From Acidimicrobiaceae bacterium (lineage in GTDB: Bacteria; Actinomycetota; Acidimicrobiia; Acidimicrobiales; Bog-793): a DNA stretch of 41,896 nt. The position numbers were made by a program, and so were the translations under genes. The notes beneath the pieces are model-generated. The model made no database searches. It was not told the origin of the DNA and saw only the letters and a program-made list of their open reading frames with translations. This document shows, piece by piece, positions 16,332-24,592 of the stretch. The number at the start of each line of letters is the position of its first letter. The first letter of the stretch is position 1. The stretch is from positions 1 to 41,896 of the forward strand of contig JAODBO010000064.1 in assembly GCA_025464005.1 (NCBI GenBank), in the 5' to 3' direction.

Positions 16332-17762
16332 GTGGCGACCTCGGAGCATGGAGATGGGGAGTACGACCTCATCGCCGTCGGCGGCGGTCCGGCCGGCTAT
16401 GCGGCGGCGCTCTACGGCGCGGCCGCAGGCCTATCGGTCGCCCTGGTCGAAAGCGACAAGGTCGGCGGGACGTGCCTGCATCGGGGGTGCATTCCTGCGA
16501 AGGAGCTCCTCCACACGGCGACGGTCCTTCGCACCGTCTCGCGGGCGTCCGAGTTCGGCATCGGTGTGCAGGGCACGCGCCTCGACTTCGGGGCGAGCCA
16601 GGTCCGCAAGGCGCGCGTCGTCGACGAGCTGTTTCGGGGGCTCGAGTCCCTGCTCGCCTCGCGCAAGGTGACGGTCGTCTCGGGCTTCGGCCGGCTTTCT
16701 GCGCGCGGCGTGGTCGCGGTCGGGCGCGACGCAGAGCCCGGCTCCGAGCTGCGCGCGTCACACGTGGTGCTCGCGACGGGATCTGCTCCCAAGGCGATCC
16801 CGGGCTTGGAGCCCGACGGTGAGCTCGTGCTCGACTCCGACCACGTCCTCGAGCTCAGCGCGATCCCGGCTTCGGTCGCCGTGATCGGCGGCGGGGCGAT
16901 CGGGTGCGAGTTCGCGTCGATGTTCTGCGACCTCGGCGCTCGGGTCACGCTCGTCGAGCTCACCCCGGCGCTGCTTCCCGGCGCCGACCGCGAGGTGGCG
17001 CGCGTCGTCGAGCGCGCATTTACAAAGCGCGGCATCGAGGTGAGAACGGGCGTCGGTGTGCGCGGCGCGAAGCGGGTTGCGGCGGGTGTTTCGATCTCGC
17101 TCGACGACGGGTCGGAGATCGAGTCGGCGGTCGCCGTCGTCGCGGTCGGTCGGCGCCCTCGCTCCGAGGGTCTGCTCGACGAGGCGACGGGGGTCGCTGT
17201 GGACGATCGCGGCTACGTGCGGGTCGACGAATGGATGCGCACCGGGACAGAAGGAGTGTTCGCCGTCGGCGACCTCGTCGACACCCCTCAGCTCGCGCAC
17301 GTCGGGTTCGCCGAAGCGATCCTCGTCGTGAAGCAGATCCTCGGCGAGCCGGCGGAGCCGGTGGACTACGGGAAGATCCCGTGGTGCATCTACAGCGAGC
17401 CCGAGGTCGCGTTCGCAGGGATGACCGAGGACGGCGCCCGCCGGTCGGGACGTGACGTCGTCGTGGTGAAGGACAGTTTCAGCGGGAACGCGCGGGCGCG
17501 CATCATCGGGGAGACGGACGGCTTCGTCAAGGTCGTGGCCGAGCGCGGCAGCGACGGTGCTCCAGGACCCGTGCTCGGGGTGCACATGGTGGGGCCCTGG
17601 GTGAGCGAGCAGCTCGGTCAGGCGTATCTCGCCCTCAACTGGGGGGCGGCCCCGGCCGAGCTGGCCGGGCTCATCCAACCGCACCCGACCCTCTCGGAGG
17701 GCTACGGCGAGGCGCTCATGGCGCTCGCGGGCCGAGGCTTGCACCTGGACGCTCCGAGGTGA
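16332..17762 (+). CDS. lpdA: Dihydrolipoamide dehydrogenase (E3)
   Basis: A 476-residue flavoprotein disulfide reductase that reoxidises dihydrolipoamide on E2 with NAD+. Seen: FAD motif VGGGPAGYAAA at residue 16, redox-active disulfide C48-C53 (GGTCLHRGCIPAKE), a second Rossmann motif GGGAIGCEFAS, the FAD-ribityl segment GVFAVGDLVD, and the active-site pair H451/E456 (HPTLSEGYGEA). GTG 16332 follows GAGGGAGGG. It is separated by about 19 kb from the E2 and E1 alpha genes but shares the island and a weak version of the operator. It could instead serve the cell's main 2-oxo acid dehydrogenases. Confidence 0.92.
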   Translation: MATSEHGDGEYDLIAVGGGPAGYAAALYGAAAGLSVALVESDKVGGTCLHRGCIPAKELLHTATVLRTVSRASEFGIGVQGTRLDFGASQVRKARVVDELFRGLESLLASRKVTVVSGFGRLSARGVVAVGRDAEPGSELRASHVVLATGSAPKAIPGLEPDGELVLDSDHVLELSAIPASVAVIGGGAIGCEFASMFCDLGARVTLVELTPALLPGADREVARVVERAFTKRGIEVRTGVGVRGAKRVAAGVSISLDDGSEIESAVAVVAVGRRPRSEGLLDEATGVAVDDRGYVRVDEWMRTGTEGVFAVGDLVDTPQLAHVGFAEAILVVKQILGEPAEPVDYGKIPWCIYSEPEVAFAGMTEDGARRSGRDVVVVKDSFSGNARARIIGETDGFVKVVAERGSDGAPGPVLGVHMVGPWVSEQLGQAYLALNWGAAPAELAGLIQPHPTLSEGYGEALMALAGRGLHLDAPR

Positions 17763-17945
17763 GCCTTCCCGTCGGGTCGCGCGCTAGTCGAGGGTTTCAC
17801 GAGCCGGAGGAAATAGCGGCACGTTTCCTCCGCAACGCCACGGACGTGCGTCTCGAGCACGGGGCGATCGTGGTCGCTGGCGCAGATGAGTTCGTCATGA
17901 GTAACCGGAAAGCCGGTCCGCTGGGGCCGGGGAGAGAGGGATAGC

Positions 17946-18722
17946 GTGCGACTACTGCGAGACGTGCTGGCGAGACCGGAACCGGCGTTCGGTGCCTGGT
18001 GCATGATCGACAACACGTTCAATGCCGAGCTGATGGGAAGCACGGGCTTCGACTGGATTTGCGTCGACATGCAGCACGGGCACGTGAACTCGTCCCAGAC
18101 GCTCGTGCCTGTACTTCAGGTGCTGAACAAGACCGACACGCCAGCGCTCGTCCGGGTTCCGTCGAAGACCGACTACGCCGCGATCATGCACGCGCTCGAC
18201 TCCGGTGCGCAGGGCGTGATCATCCCGATGATCGACACGCCAGAAGAGGCGGCGCGAGCCGCATCTGCCTGCAGGTATCCACCGCTGGGCGACCGGAGCT
18301 GGGGACCGCTCAGGATGTCCGTCGAGGTCGAGGGCTACTCGCCGGAGCTCGGCAACGAGCTCGCGGTCTGTCTCGTCATGATCGAGACGAGGGAGGCGCT
18401 TGAGCGCGTCGACGAGCTCCTCGATGTCCCCGGGGTCGATGGCGTGTACGTCGGTCCGGCGGACCTCACGATCTCGCACGGCGGTGGGATGGACTTCACC
18501 TCGACAAACCCCGTCCTTCGTGAGCTCGCCGGCAAGGTGCTCGACGCGTGCATGCGACACGGCTCGATCGCCGCGTTCCACGGTGACGGACCCGCCGAGG
18601 CTCTGGTCTGGTCGCGCGAGGGCTTCCAAATGGTGAACGTCGCCGTCGACGTGGGACTCGTGCGCGGCGGCGCCGCTCTCGCGCTCGAGCAGGTGCGGGT
18701 CGCCGAGAGCGCTCCACGGTGA
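17946..18722 (+). CDS. HpcH/HpaI class II aldolase
   Basis: A 258-residue metal-dependent TIM-barrel aldolase that cleaves 2-keto-3-deoxy acids to pyruvate plus an aldehyde. Seen: the general-base His in DMQHG near residue 42, GDRSWGP for the phosphate/pyruvate-side Arg, and the metal ligands Glu (VMIETREAL) and Asp (VYVGPADLTIS). GTG start with GGGGAGAGAGGG. It follows the E3 gene after a 183-base gap with no recognisable gene. In this setting it is a good candidate for a 2-keto-3-deoxy-aldonate aldolase in a Dahms-type route, giving pyruvate and glycolaldehyde or glyceraldehyde. Loop residues do not settle the chain length of the substrate. Confidence 0.9.
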   Translation: MRLLRDVLARPEPAFGAWCMIDNTFNAELMGSTGFDWICVDMQHGHVNSSQTLVPVLQVLNKTDTPALVRVPSKTDYAAIMHALDSGAQGVIIPMIDTPEEAARAASACRYPPLGDRSWGPLRMSVEVEGYSPELGNELAVCLVMIETREALERVDELLDVPGVDGVYVGPADLTISHGGGMDFTSTNPVLRELAGKVLDACMRHGSIAAFHGDGPAEALVWSREGFQMVNVAVDVGLVRGGAALALEQVRVAESAPR

Positions 18723-18751
18723 GCCGTCGTTCGAAAGGCGTGCGCTCCTCG

Positions 18752-18766
18752 GCCGGCTGGGCCGGC
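18752..18766. terminator. Short GC hairpin between convergent genes
   Basis: GCCGGC-TGG-GCCGGC forms a 6-bp stem between the aldolase and the acetyl-xylan esterase gene, whose coding regions converge here. The stem is short and lacks a T tract, and GCCGGC is itself palindromic, so significance is limited. Confidence 0.3.
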
Positions 18767-18768
18767 TC

Positions 18769-19728
18769 CTAGCCCGGGACCCCGAGCGCCTCGAGCAGTG
18801 CGAGCAGTCGCTCGGCGTTGACGTCGTAGGACGTCTCGTGGCGATGGTAGGGCATGATCCGCAACGCCTTCTCAGTCGAGCCGATGTTCCGAAAGACACC
18901 GAAGATCGTGCTCGGCGGGCACACGTCGTCCCATAACGCCACGCTCACCACGACCGAGCAGGACACGCGGTCCGCCAGATTGAGCAGGTCGACGTAGCTG
19001 AGCGTGTTCCACACGTCGTTCTCGAGCCCGGGATGGGCCCTGAGGAAGTCGGTGATCTCGGTGTAGGGCCGCTTGTCGACCACCTCGACCGCCCGGCGGA
19101 AGTCGCACAGGTACGGGACGTCGGCCCACGCGAAGACCGGGCGCTCGGATAGCGCCGCGGCGACGAGCGCGAGCCCACCGCCCTGACTGACGCCGGTGAC
19201 GGCGATGCGCCCCTCGTCGACCTCCGGAAACGACGCCAGGACCTCGAGCGCGCGCACGGCGTCCGCATATACGTAGCGGTAGTAGTACTCGGCCGGGGAG
19301 CGTATGCCCTGGGTCATCCATCCGGCGACGTAGCCCTCGTCCCGGCTCACGCCGTCGGTGGATCGCCCGTTCTGACCGCGGCAGTCGATGCTCAGCACGG
19401 CGACGCCCTGGGCGGCGAGGGTATAGAGCTCGAGCGGTCGTGGCGCGCGACCCGAGTAGCCGTGGTAGACCACGACACCCGGGAAGCTCCCGCCGCCCTC
19501 GGGCCGCATGTACCAGCCCGCGATATGGCCGCCTTCGAAGCCGTCGAACCCGACTTCGAAGATCTCGACACCGCGCAGCTCGAGCTCGTGGGGCTCGAGG
19601 ACGGTGCCGAGCGGCTGGGTGAGGGCGGCCTCCACGGTGGCGCTCCAGTACTGGTCGAGATCCGCTGGCGGATAGCTCGAAGGCGCGTAGTCGCGAAGTT
19701 CCTCCAGCGGAAGATCGATGCTCGGCAT
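18769..19728 (-). CDS. Acetyl-xylan esterase (AXE1/cephalosporin-C deacetylase family)
   Basis: A 319-residue cytoplasmic alpha/beta hydrolase of carbohydrate esterase family 7. Seen: oxyanion region YHGYSGR near residue 89, DCRGQNGRS around residue 114, nucleophile elbow GVSQGGG with the catalytic Ser near 182, the Asp in LWDDVCPPST and the His in YHRHE near the C terminus. No signal peptide, so it acts on imported acetylated oligosaccharides. ATG start. It is the last gene of the long minus-strand unit headed by the alcohol dehydrogenases, and points to acetylated xylan or related hemicellulose as one carbon source. Confidence 0.93.
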   Translation of the reverse strand: MPSIDLPLEELRDYAPSSYPPADLDQYWSATVEAALTQPLGTVLEPHELELRGVEIFEVGFDGFEGGHIAGWYMRPEGGGSFPGVVVYHGYSGRAPRPLELYTLAAQGVAVLSIDCRGQNGRSTDGVSRDEGYVAGWMTQGIRSPAEYYYRYVYADAVRALEVLASFPEVDEGRIAVTGVSQGGGLALVAAALSERPVFAWADVPYLCDFRRAVEVVDKRPYTEITDFLRAHPGLENDVWNTLSYVDLLNLADRVSCSVVVSVALWDDVCPPSTIFGVFRNIGSTEKALRIMPYHRHETSYDVNAERLLALLEALGVPG

Positions 19729-19774
19729 GGTCGTCGTGTCCCTTCTCGGGGTCGGTGGATGCGGTCGGCGGCGA

Positions 19775-20596
19775 TCAGTCGCCGGTGATCACGAGCCGTA
19801 CGCCGGCGTCGGAGCAGAGCCTATTGAGGTGCTCGTCGTCGCGGTCGGTGACCATCGCGTCGACGCGCTTCAGATCGCACAGCGTCATGAAGTCGCTCGC
19901 CCCGAGCTTCGTGTGGTCCATCGGCACGACGACGCGCCGGGCACGGCTCATCACGGCACGCTTCAGCTGGGCTTCGGCGACGTCCGCGACGCTGAACGAA
20001 CCGTTGTAGAGACCGGTGACGCCGACGAAAGCGATGTTGACGGTGAACTGCTCGATCGCGGTGAGCGCGAGCGGCCCGACGAAGCAGCCACCGGCCACGC
20101 GGTACTGGCCGCCGAGGACAGTGGTCCTGACATCGGGCGAGTCGGCGAGTATCTCGGCGACGCCGAGCGCGTTCGTGAGCACGTTCAGGTTCTGCGGGCG
20201 GGGAGTGTGGCGACGATCCGCGAGGCGTGCTCCGATGGCACGCGCTATCGCCTGGACCGTGGTGCCGCTGTCGAGGAAGACCGAGTCCCCGGACGCGACC
20301 TCGGCGGCGCACGCGCGCGCGATGGCGTCCTTCGCCGCGACGTTCTGCTCAGCTCGATCGGCGATCGGCGGTTCGTAGGCGGCCCGTAGGGCGAGCGCCC
20401 CGCCGTGGGTCCGGCGCAGGAGCCGGTGTCGGTCGAGATCCGCGACGTCCTTGCGGATCGTCGGCTCCGCCACACCCACGATATTGGCGAGCTCCGAAAC
20501 GCGAATGCTCCCGCGCTCGTTGACGAGCTCGAGTATGCGTGCACGCCGTGGCTCTGCGAGAGCGGGCAGCTCACGTGGGATCGGGCGGCGGCTCAC
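19775..20596 (-). CDS. DeoR-family transcriptional regulator
   Basis: A 273-residue sugar-phosphate-responsive regulator. The N terminus holds the DeoR helix-turn-helix (RILELVNERGSIRVSELANIVGVAEPTIRKDVADL); the C-terminal DeoRC sensor has the phosphate-binding DSGTTVQAIA and VGVTGL motifs and the KxxM-like ALxDHTKLG end region. GTG 20596 overlaps the stop of the TIM-barrel gene as GTGA and starts right before the HTH; upstream in-frame sequence belongs to the other gene. It probably represses part of the island and is released by a sugar phosphate such as xylulose 5-phosphate (inference). Confidence 0.9.
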   Translation of the reverse strand: MSRRPIPRELPALAEPRRARILELVNERGSIRVSELANIVGVAEPTIRKDVADLDRHRLLRRTHGGALALRAAYEPPIADRAEQNVAAKDAIARACAAEVASGDSVFLDSGTTVQAIARAIGARLADRRHTPRPQNLNVLTNALGVAEILADSPDVRTTVLGGQYRVAGGCFVGPLALTAIEQFTVNIAFVGVTGLYNGSFSVADVAEAQLKRAVMSRARRVVVPMDHTKLGASDFMTLCDLKRVDAMVTDRDDEHLNRLCSDAGVRLVITGD

Positions 20597-21504
20597 CGTC
20601 GTGCGTCGCGTCGCCAGGGATGGACGAACGCCAGGGAGCGCAGGAATCCGCGCACTTCGGAGGCATCGGGCTCGGGCGTGTCCTGGATGATCACCGGCAC
20701 CGACCGGGGGAGCGACTGGCGGAGTCTGTAGACGAGCCCGAAGTCGAGCCCGCCGGTGCCGGGCGCGGAGAAGCCGCCCCCTCCGACGTCCTTGGCGTGG
20801 ATGCACACGACAGCGGGTCCGAGCTCGCCGAACGCTTCGGTCAGGATGCGCTCCTGGTGGTCAATAGTCGCGGTCGTCAGCAGGTTTGCCGGGTCGAGCA
20901 CGATCCCGACGAGGCTTTCGGCGGCGCCCAGCTCATCGAGCAACCGGCGAGCGGACCTCGCGTCGCCCACGACATTCGCCGCCTCTGGCTCGATGCCGAG
21001 GCGAACGCCTGACTCCGCGGCGGCGTGGAGGAGCTCGTCCAGGCTCGCGCGCATGTCGTTCCAGGCGTCGGGGTCGTGGTTGCTTGCGTGCGCCCGCCAC
21101 ATGTTGTCGGGGTCCCGAGTCCCGGTGCAGAGCGTGACCACCCCGGCGCCAAGGCTACGAGCACTGGCGATGAGCTCTACTGCAGCGGCGGTGTCCCGAC
21201 GCCGTCGCGTGACGTCGGGGTGGATCATGTTGTAGGTGGCGGACAGGCCCCAGACGGCTACACCCTCACTGGCGAAAGCGTCACCGATCCCGTTGTAGTC
21301 GGGGCGGTCGTCCGGCTCGGCACCGGGATCGGGGAGCGTAGGCAGGCCGAAGCTCGAGAGGTTGAGCTGGACGAGCGAGAAACCAGCGCTCGCGACGGCG
21401 AGCGCGACCTCCCGCGCCGTCGGTCTGGGAAAGATCCTCGCGAAGATGCCCGGGTCGACGAAGTCGTCGGATGTGAGGCGCGCCTCGCCGTCCACCGTGC
21501 TCAC
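20593..21504 (-). CDS. Xylose-isomerase-like TIM-barrel sugar epimerase/isomerase
   Basis: A 303-residue protein of the AP_endonuc_2/xylose-isomerase-like TIM-barrel family. Metal ligands are visible as Glu in LGIEPEAANV, Asp and Asn in VLDPANLL, His in VCIHAKDVG and a C-terminal Glu/Asp region. Family members epimerise or isomerise keto-sugars, inosose or keto-acids. GTG 21504 is chosen; it lies 13 bases after the stop of the Gfo/Idh gene, a spacing created by a 17-bp tandem duplication. Pairing with Gfo/Idh is typical of inositol- or keto-glycoside-type sugar modification. Exact reaction unknown. Confidence 0.85.
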   Translation of the reverse strand: MSTVDGEARLTSDDFVDPGIFARIFPRPTAREVALAVASAGFSLVQLNLSSFGLPTLPDPGAEPDDRPDYNGIGDAFASEGVAVWGLSATYNMIHPDVTRRRRDTAAAVELIASARSLGAGVVTLCTGTRDPDNMWRAHASNHDPDAWNDMRASLDELLHAAAESGVRLGIEPEAANVVGDARSARRLLDELGAAESLVGIVLDPANLLTTATIDHQERILTEAFGELGPAVVCIHAKDVGGGGFSAPGTGGLDFGLVYRLRQSLPRSVPVIIQDTPEPDASEVRGFLRSLAFVHPWRRDARR

Positions 21505-21525
21505 AGGGCCACCGTGCTCACAGGG
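21492..21525. repeat. Perfect 17-bp tandem duplication at a gene junction
   Basis: CCACCGTGCTCACAGGG occurs twice without interruption (21492-21508 and 21509-21525). The copies contain the stop of the Gfo/Idh gene and the GTG start of the TIM-barrel gene. With one copy, stop and start would overlap as GTGA, the arrangement used by several neighbours; the duplication has pulled them apart. Confidence 0.9.
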
Positions 21526-22570
21526 CGACCACGGCGCCGTCCAGCCGGGCACTCTCGGCCGCCGCCTCCACCATCTGGACCGCGGCGAGCCCGTCCTCTG
21601 CTCCCGGGTTCGTCGCCGAGCCGTCGCGGATCGCTCGGGCGAAGGCCTCGAGCTGCCGCTCGTAGGGATCGGCGTCCCCGAACTTCGGCACAGTCTCCTC
21701 GCAGGTCTGCTCGAGGAACAGACGGACGGCGCTCGCCCGACGGTAGAAGGGGAACCACGAGCGAACGGCGACGTGGCCGAGCTCTCCGTAGATGTCGAAG
21801 CCCTCCGACCAGTCGGCGTGCACGTTCGCCGCGATCTCGAAGGTCGCGGTCCCCGCGCCCTCGGCGAGGGCGCCCCGGCCGTGCCAGGCGAAATCGCTGC
21901 CGACCTGGGTCTTGCGGACCGACAGGTCCCGGAGATCGCCCGCGAGATACCTGAGACTGTCGAAGACGTGGACGCCGTGCGTCGCGAGCAGGTAGCGCTC
22001 GCGATCCGCCTTGAACCCGGCTTCGTGGGTGCGGACGTCCGGGTCGACCACGAGGGCGGGGAACAGCGTGGCCTCGGTCGGCGGTCGGAGCGCGGCCATC
22101 ACCCGGTACCAGCAGCTGACGCTGAGGAGAGCGCCGATCCTCCCGACGGCCTCGTGGGCGTACTCGATTCCGGGGTCGTGGCGCTTCATCGCGCCGACTT
22201 GGAGCTTGAGCCCGAGGGAACTCGCGAGCTCGCCGAGCTGGCGTGCCTCGTCGGCTCCGGAAGCGAGCGGCTTCTCCACGAGCACGTGCTTTCCGGCCTC
22301 GAGGGCGGCGGTCGCATTCGACGCGTGGAGCCGGTCCGGAGTCGCGACGATCACAGCGTCCAACTCGACCGCGAGCATCGCATCGAGATCGGTGAACCCG
22401 GCCACGCCGTACTGATGAGCGACGTTCGTCGACAGATGCTCGCTCGCGTCGCAGACCGCGACGAGCTCGACGCCTACAGCCTTACGCGCTGCGGGTAGAT
22501 GAGCGACCTGGGCGATGCGGCCGCAGCCCACCAGGCCGAGTCGTACCTTCTCTCGGGTGGTTGGCGTCAC
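21518..22570 (-). CDS. Gfo/Idh/MocA-family oxidoreductase
   Basis: A 350-residue NAD(P)-dependent sugar or inositol dehydrogenase. Seen: Rossmann motif GCGRIAQVAHLP at residue 14, VATPDRLHAS, the EKPLA motif with catalytic Lys, and HGVHVFDSLRYL with the His of the active site. GTG 22570 follows GAGGAGCT; longer in-frame sequence upstream is not family-like. It would oxidise a sugar or polyol hydroxyl, possibly the first step from aldose to lactone or a 3-keto sugar used by the TIM-barrel protein next to it. A promoter-like pair lies about 80 bases upstream. Confidence 0.9.
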   Translation of the reverse strand: MTPTTREKVRLGLVGCGRIAQVAHLPAARKAVGVELVAVCDASEHLSTNVAHQYGVAGFTDLDAMLAVELDAVIVATPDRLHASNATAALEAGKHVLVEKPLASGADEARQLGELASSLGLKLQVGAMKRHDPGIEYAHEAVGRIGALLSVSCWYRVMAALRPPTEATLFPALVVDPDVRTHEAGFKADRERYLLATHGVHVFDSLRYLAGDLRDLSVRKTQVGSDFAWHGRGALAEGAGTATFEIAANVHADWSEGFDIYGELGHVAVRSWFPFYRRASAVRLFLEQTCEETVPKFGDADPYERQLEAFARAIRDGSATNPGAEDGLAAVQMVEAAAESARLDGAVVAL

Positions 22571-22647
22571 GGGAGCTCCTCGATTCGAGTTGCCGGCGGC
22601 CCGGTAGGGAGCGCCGAGCGTCGGACGATCGTTGCGAACCGAACCGA

Positions 22648-22675
22648 GTATTAACGAACAAATCCGAAAGGTCAA
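22648..22675 (-). promoter_or_regulatory. Candidate promoter of the Gfo/Idh unit
   Basis: On the minus strand TTGACC (22675-22670) is followed after 16 bases by TAATAC (22653-22648), in an AT-rich island within GC-rich DNA. The TTGTTCGT at 22664-22657 in between resembles the left arm of the recurring operator at 5 of 8 positions, too little to call a site. Confidence 0.4.
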
Positions 22676-22758
22676 GACAGCGCCGGCGATGTCCCACTCC
22701 CGTGGGTGTGTCCGCGCTACGAGCCGCCGATAGGGCCGCGCTAGCGGTGACAGCGCCG

Positions 22759-23451
22759 CTAGTCGAGCGCCGGCAGCTCTTCCATCGCGAGGACGCGGCG
22801 ATACGTCCCCTCGATGTGGCCCTCGACGTGCTTCACGGCACTCGAGCGCTTGCGGCTCATCAGAGCGGCGAGGAACTCTTCGTGGTCGTCGCGCCACGTC
22901 GTCGAGAAGTCCGGTCTCAGCGCGCCGCGCTGGAGGAGGAAGAGCGATATCTGGGAGCGGAGCGCGGTCCATGCTCGATACAAGCGGTCGTGGTGTGCCG
23001 CGCGGAAGACGGCATCGTGGAAGTCGACGTCCAGGTTGGCCACGGCCATGCGCGTGACCGGCTTTGGGAGGGTGTCGAACCTCTCGAGGACGCGACCGAC
23101 CTCGGCGAGATCGTCGTCCGTGGCGCACCGGCACACCCACTCGACGGCAAGGCGCTCCAGAGCGGTCCGCAGGCTGTAGAGCTCGTCGACCTCACCCGGG
23201 GAGAGCCTCGCGACCGTCGAGCCACGGTGGCGCTCGTTGATGATCAGCCCTTCTTGCTCCAGCCGGGCGAGCGCCTCGCGGACCGGGCCGCGGCTTACCT
23301 GCAACTGGGTCGCGAGCTCGTCCTCGATCAGACGTTTTCCCGCCTCGAACTCGCCGGTGACGATGGCGATACGAATGGCGTCGACGACCTCGTCCGCGAG
23401 TACGCGGCGGCTCGCGGACGCAAGCCCTTGCCCTGTCGAGACAGTTTTCAT
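22759..23451 (-). CDS. GntR-family regulator with FCD domain
   Basis: A 230-residue regulator. N-terminal winged helix-turn-helix (LATQLQVSRGPVREALARLEQEGLI) and C-terminal FCD domain with the metal/ligand residues (DVDFHDAVFRAAH, the DDHEEF His and VEGHIEGTY His). FCD-type GntR proteins mostly sense hydroxy-acids or sugar acids (gluconate, galactonate, uronates) and bind palindromes with TTGT...ACAA-like ends, which fits the recurring motif of this island. ATG 23451 with GAGGGG just upstream is preferred over an upstream start. It lies 121 bases after the zinc dehydrogenase pair and before the Gfo/Idh gene. Confidence 0.92.
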   Translation of the reverse strand: MKTVSTGQGLASASRRVLADEVVDAIRIAIVTGEFEAGKRLIEDELATQLQVSRGPVREALARLEQEGLIINERHRGSTVARLSPGEVDELYSLRTALERLAVEWVCRCATDDDLAEVGRVLERFDTLPKPVTRMAVANLDVDFHDAVFRAAHHDRLYRAWTALRSQISLFLLQRGALRPDFSTTWRDDHEEFLAALMSRKRSSAVKHVEGHIEGTYRRVLAMEELPALD

Positions 23452-23572
23452 GGCCCCTCTCGTCGCATTATGGGCACCCGCGCAGCCTAGCTTCGCCACA
23501 TTCCGGGATCTCTGGTTTGATCGACGTTCGGGCGATGCTTCACGCGGTAGGCGTGTCGTGGCAGCCGGCCGG

Positions 23573-24592
23573 TTACATTGCGATGACCGCCTTCAGACAG
23601 TCGTGGTCGTCGCGGACCGTATCGATCGCCTTGCCGTAGTCAGACAGGGCGAAGCGGTGCGTGACGAGCCCGTCAGTGCAAACCCTTCCCGTCTCGAGCG
23701 CCAGCATCGCCCTGTCGAAGCTGAACGACTGCGAGAAGGAGCCTTTGATGCTGAGCTCCCGCCGGAATATCTCGTAGGGATTTATCGGAAGGGAAGCGGC
23801 CTCGGCCGCCATGCCATAGACGAAGAGCGTGCCGCCGTCGCGTGTGAGGCCGAGGCAGGTTTCGAGCACGGCGAGCGCTCCGGTGGCGTCGACCACGACG
23901 TCGAACCCATCGGGAGCGATCCGCCGCAGTGCGGCGACCGTCTCGTCGGGAGCACTTCGGTCCACGAGCACCGTCTCATCGATGCCATAGTCGCGCGCCA
24001 GCTGTAACTTGAACGCCGTCGGTGCCGCGACCGTCACTCGGGCTCCACCGTTGTAGCGGAGCAGCTGGGCGAGCAACATCCCGCTCGGTCCGGCGCCGAA
24101 CAACAAGATGTCGCTTCCCGGCTTCGCGCCCAGCACGTCGAGGCCGTGGATCGCGCACGCGGTGGGCTCCGCGAACACCGCTGTCTCGGGCGACAGCCCA
24201 TTCGCGACGTGGCACTTGCCGGCAGGCGCGACCACGAAGTCGGCGAAGCCCCCTGGATCCGTGACCCCGAGCGCCCGGAGCGTACGGCAGTACGCGGGGC
24301 GAGCGCGCCGACAGTTGTCGCACAGCCCGCAACTGATCATGTTGTCGAGCGCGACGAGGTCGCCACGAGCGAGGCCGGATACGTCGTCTCCCAGCAGGTC
24401 GACCTCGCCGACGATCTCGTGTCCGGGCGTCAATGGATAGACGGGGAAGAACTCGCCGTCGTGGAGATGCACGTCGGTCCCGCACAGCCCGGCCGTACGG
24501 ACGCGGAGCCGGACCTCGCCCGGGCCCGGCATCGGATCGGGGACGTCCGCGAGCGTGAAGTCGCGAGGGTGAGGGTAGACGATCGCCCTCAT
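23573..24592 (-). CDS. Zinc-dependent MDR alcohol/polyol dehydrogenase, paralogue 1
   Basis: A 339-residue medium-chain dehydrogenase. Catalytic zinc site: Cys in GLCGTDVH near residue 37 and GHEIVGE; structural zinc cysteines in CGLCDNCRRARPAYC near residues 90-104; Rossmann loop LLFGAGPSGMLLAQ. These features match the sorbitol/threonine/galactitol dehydrogenase group. The start overlaps the stop of the paralogue upstream by four bases (ATGA), so the two are co-translated. Likely oxidises a polyol or aldose C-OH to a ketose in the pentose branch; substrate unknown. Confidence 0.92.
   Translation of the reverse strand: MRAIVYPHPRDFTLADVPDPMPGPGEVRLRVRTAGLCGTDVHLHDGEFFPVYPLTPGHEIVGEVDLLGDDVSGLARGDLVALDNMISCGLCDNCRRARPAYCRTLRALGVTDPGGFADFVVAPAGKCHVANGLSPETAVFAEPTACAIHGLDVLGAKPGSDILLFGAGPSGMLLAQLLRYNGGARVTVAAPTAFKLQLARDYGIDETVLVDRSAPDETVAALRRIAPDGFDVVVDATGALAVLETCLGLTRDGGTLFVYGMAAEAASLPINPYEIFRRELSIKGSFSQSFSFDRAMLALETGRVCTDGLVTHRFALSDYGKAIDTVRDDHDCLKAVIAM

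Noticed and set aside
17759..17944. 61-codon frame between the E3 and aldolase genes, with GTGA overlap to E3
   Set aside because: No family resemblance, and the frame runs through what looks like the leader of the aldolase gene; not convincing as a gene.
22657..22664. Half-arm TTGTTCGT (minus strand) before the Gfo/Idh gene as another operator
   Set aside because: Only 5 of 8 arm positions match and there is no second arm, so it was not counted among the operator sites; only the promoter-like pair around it was kept.
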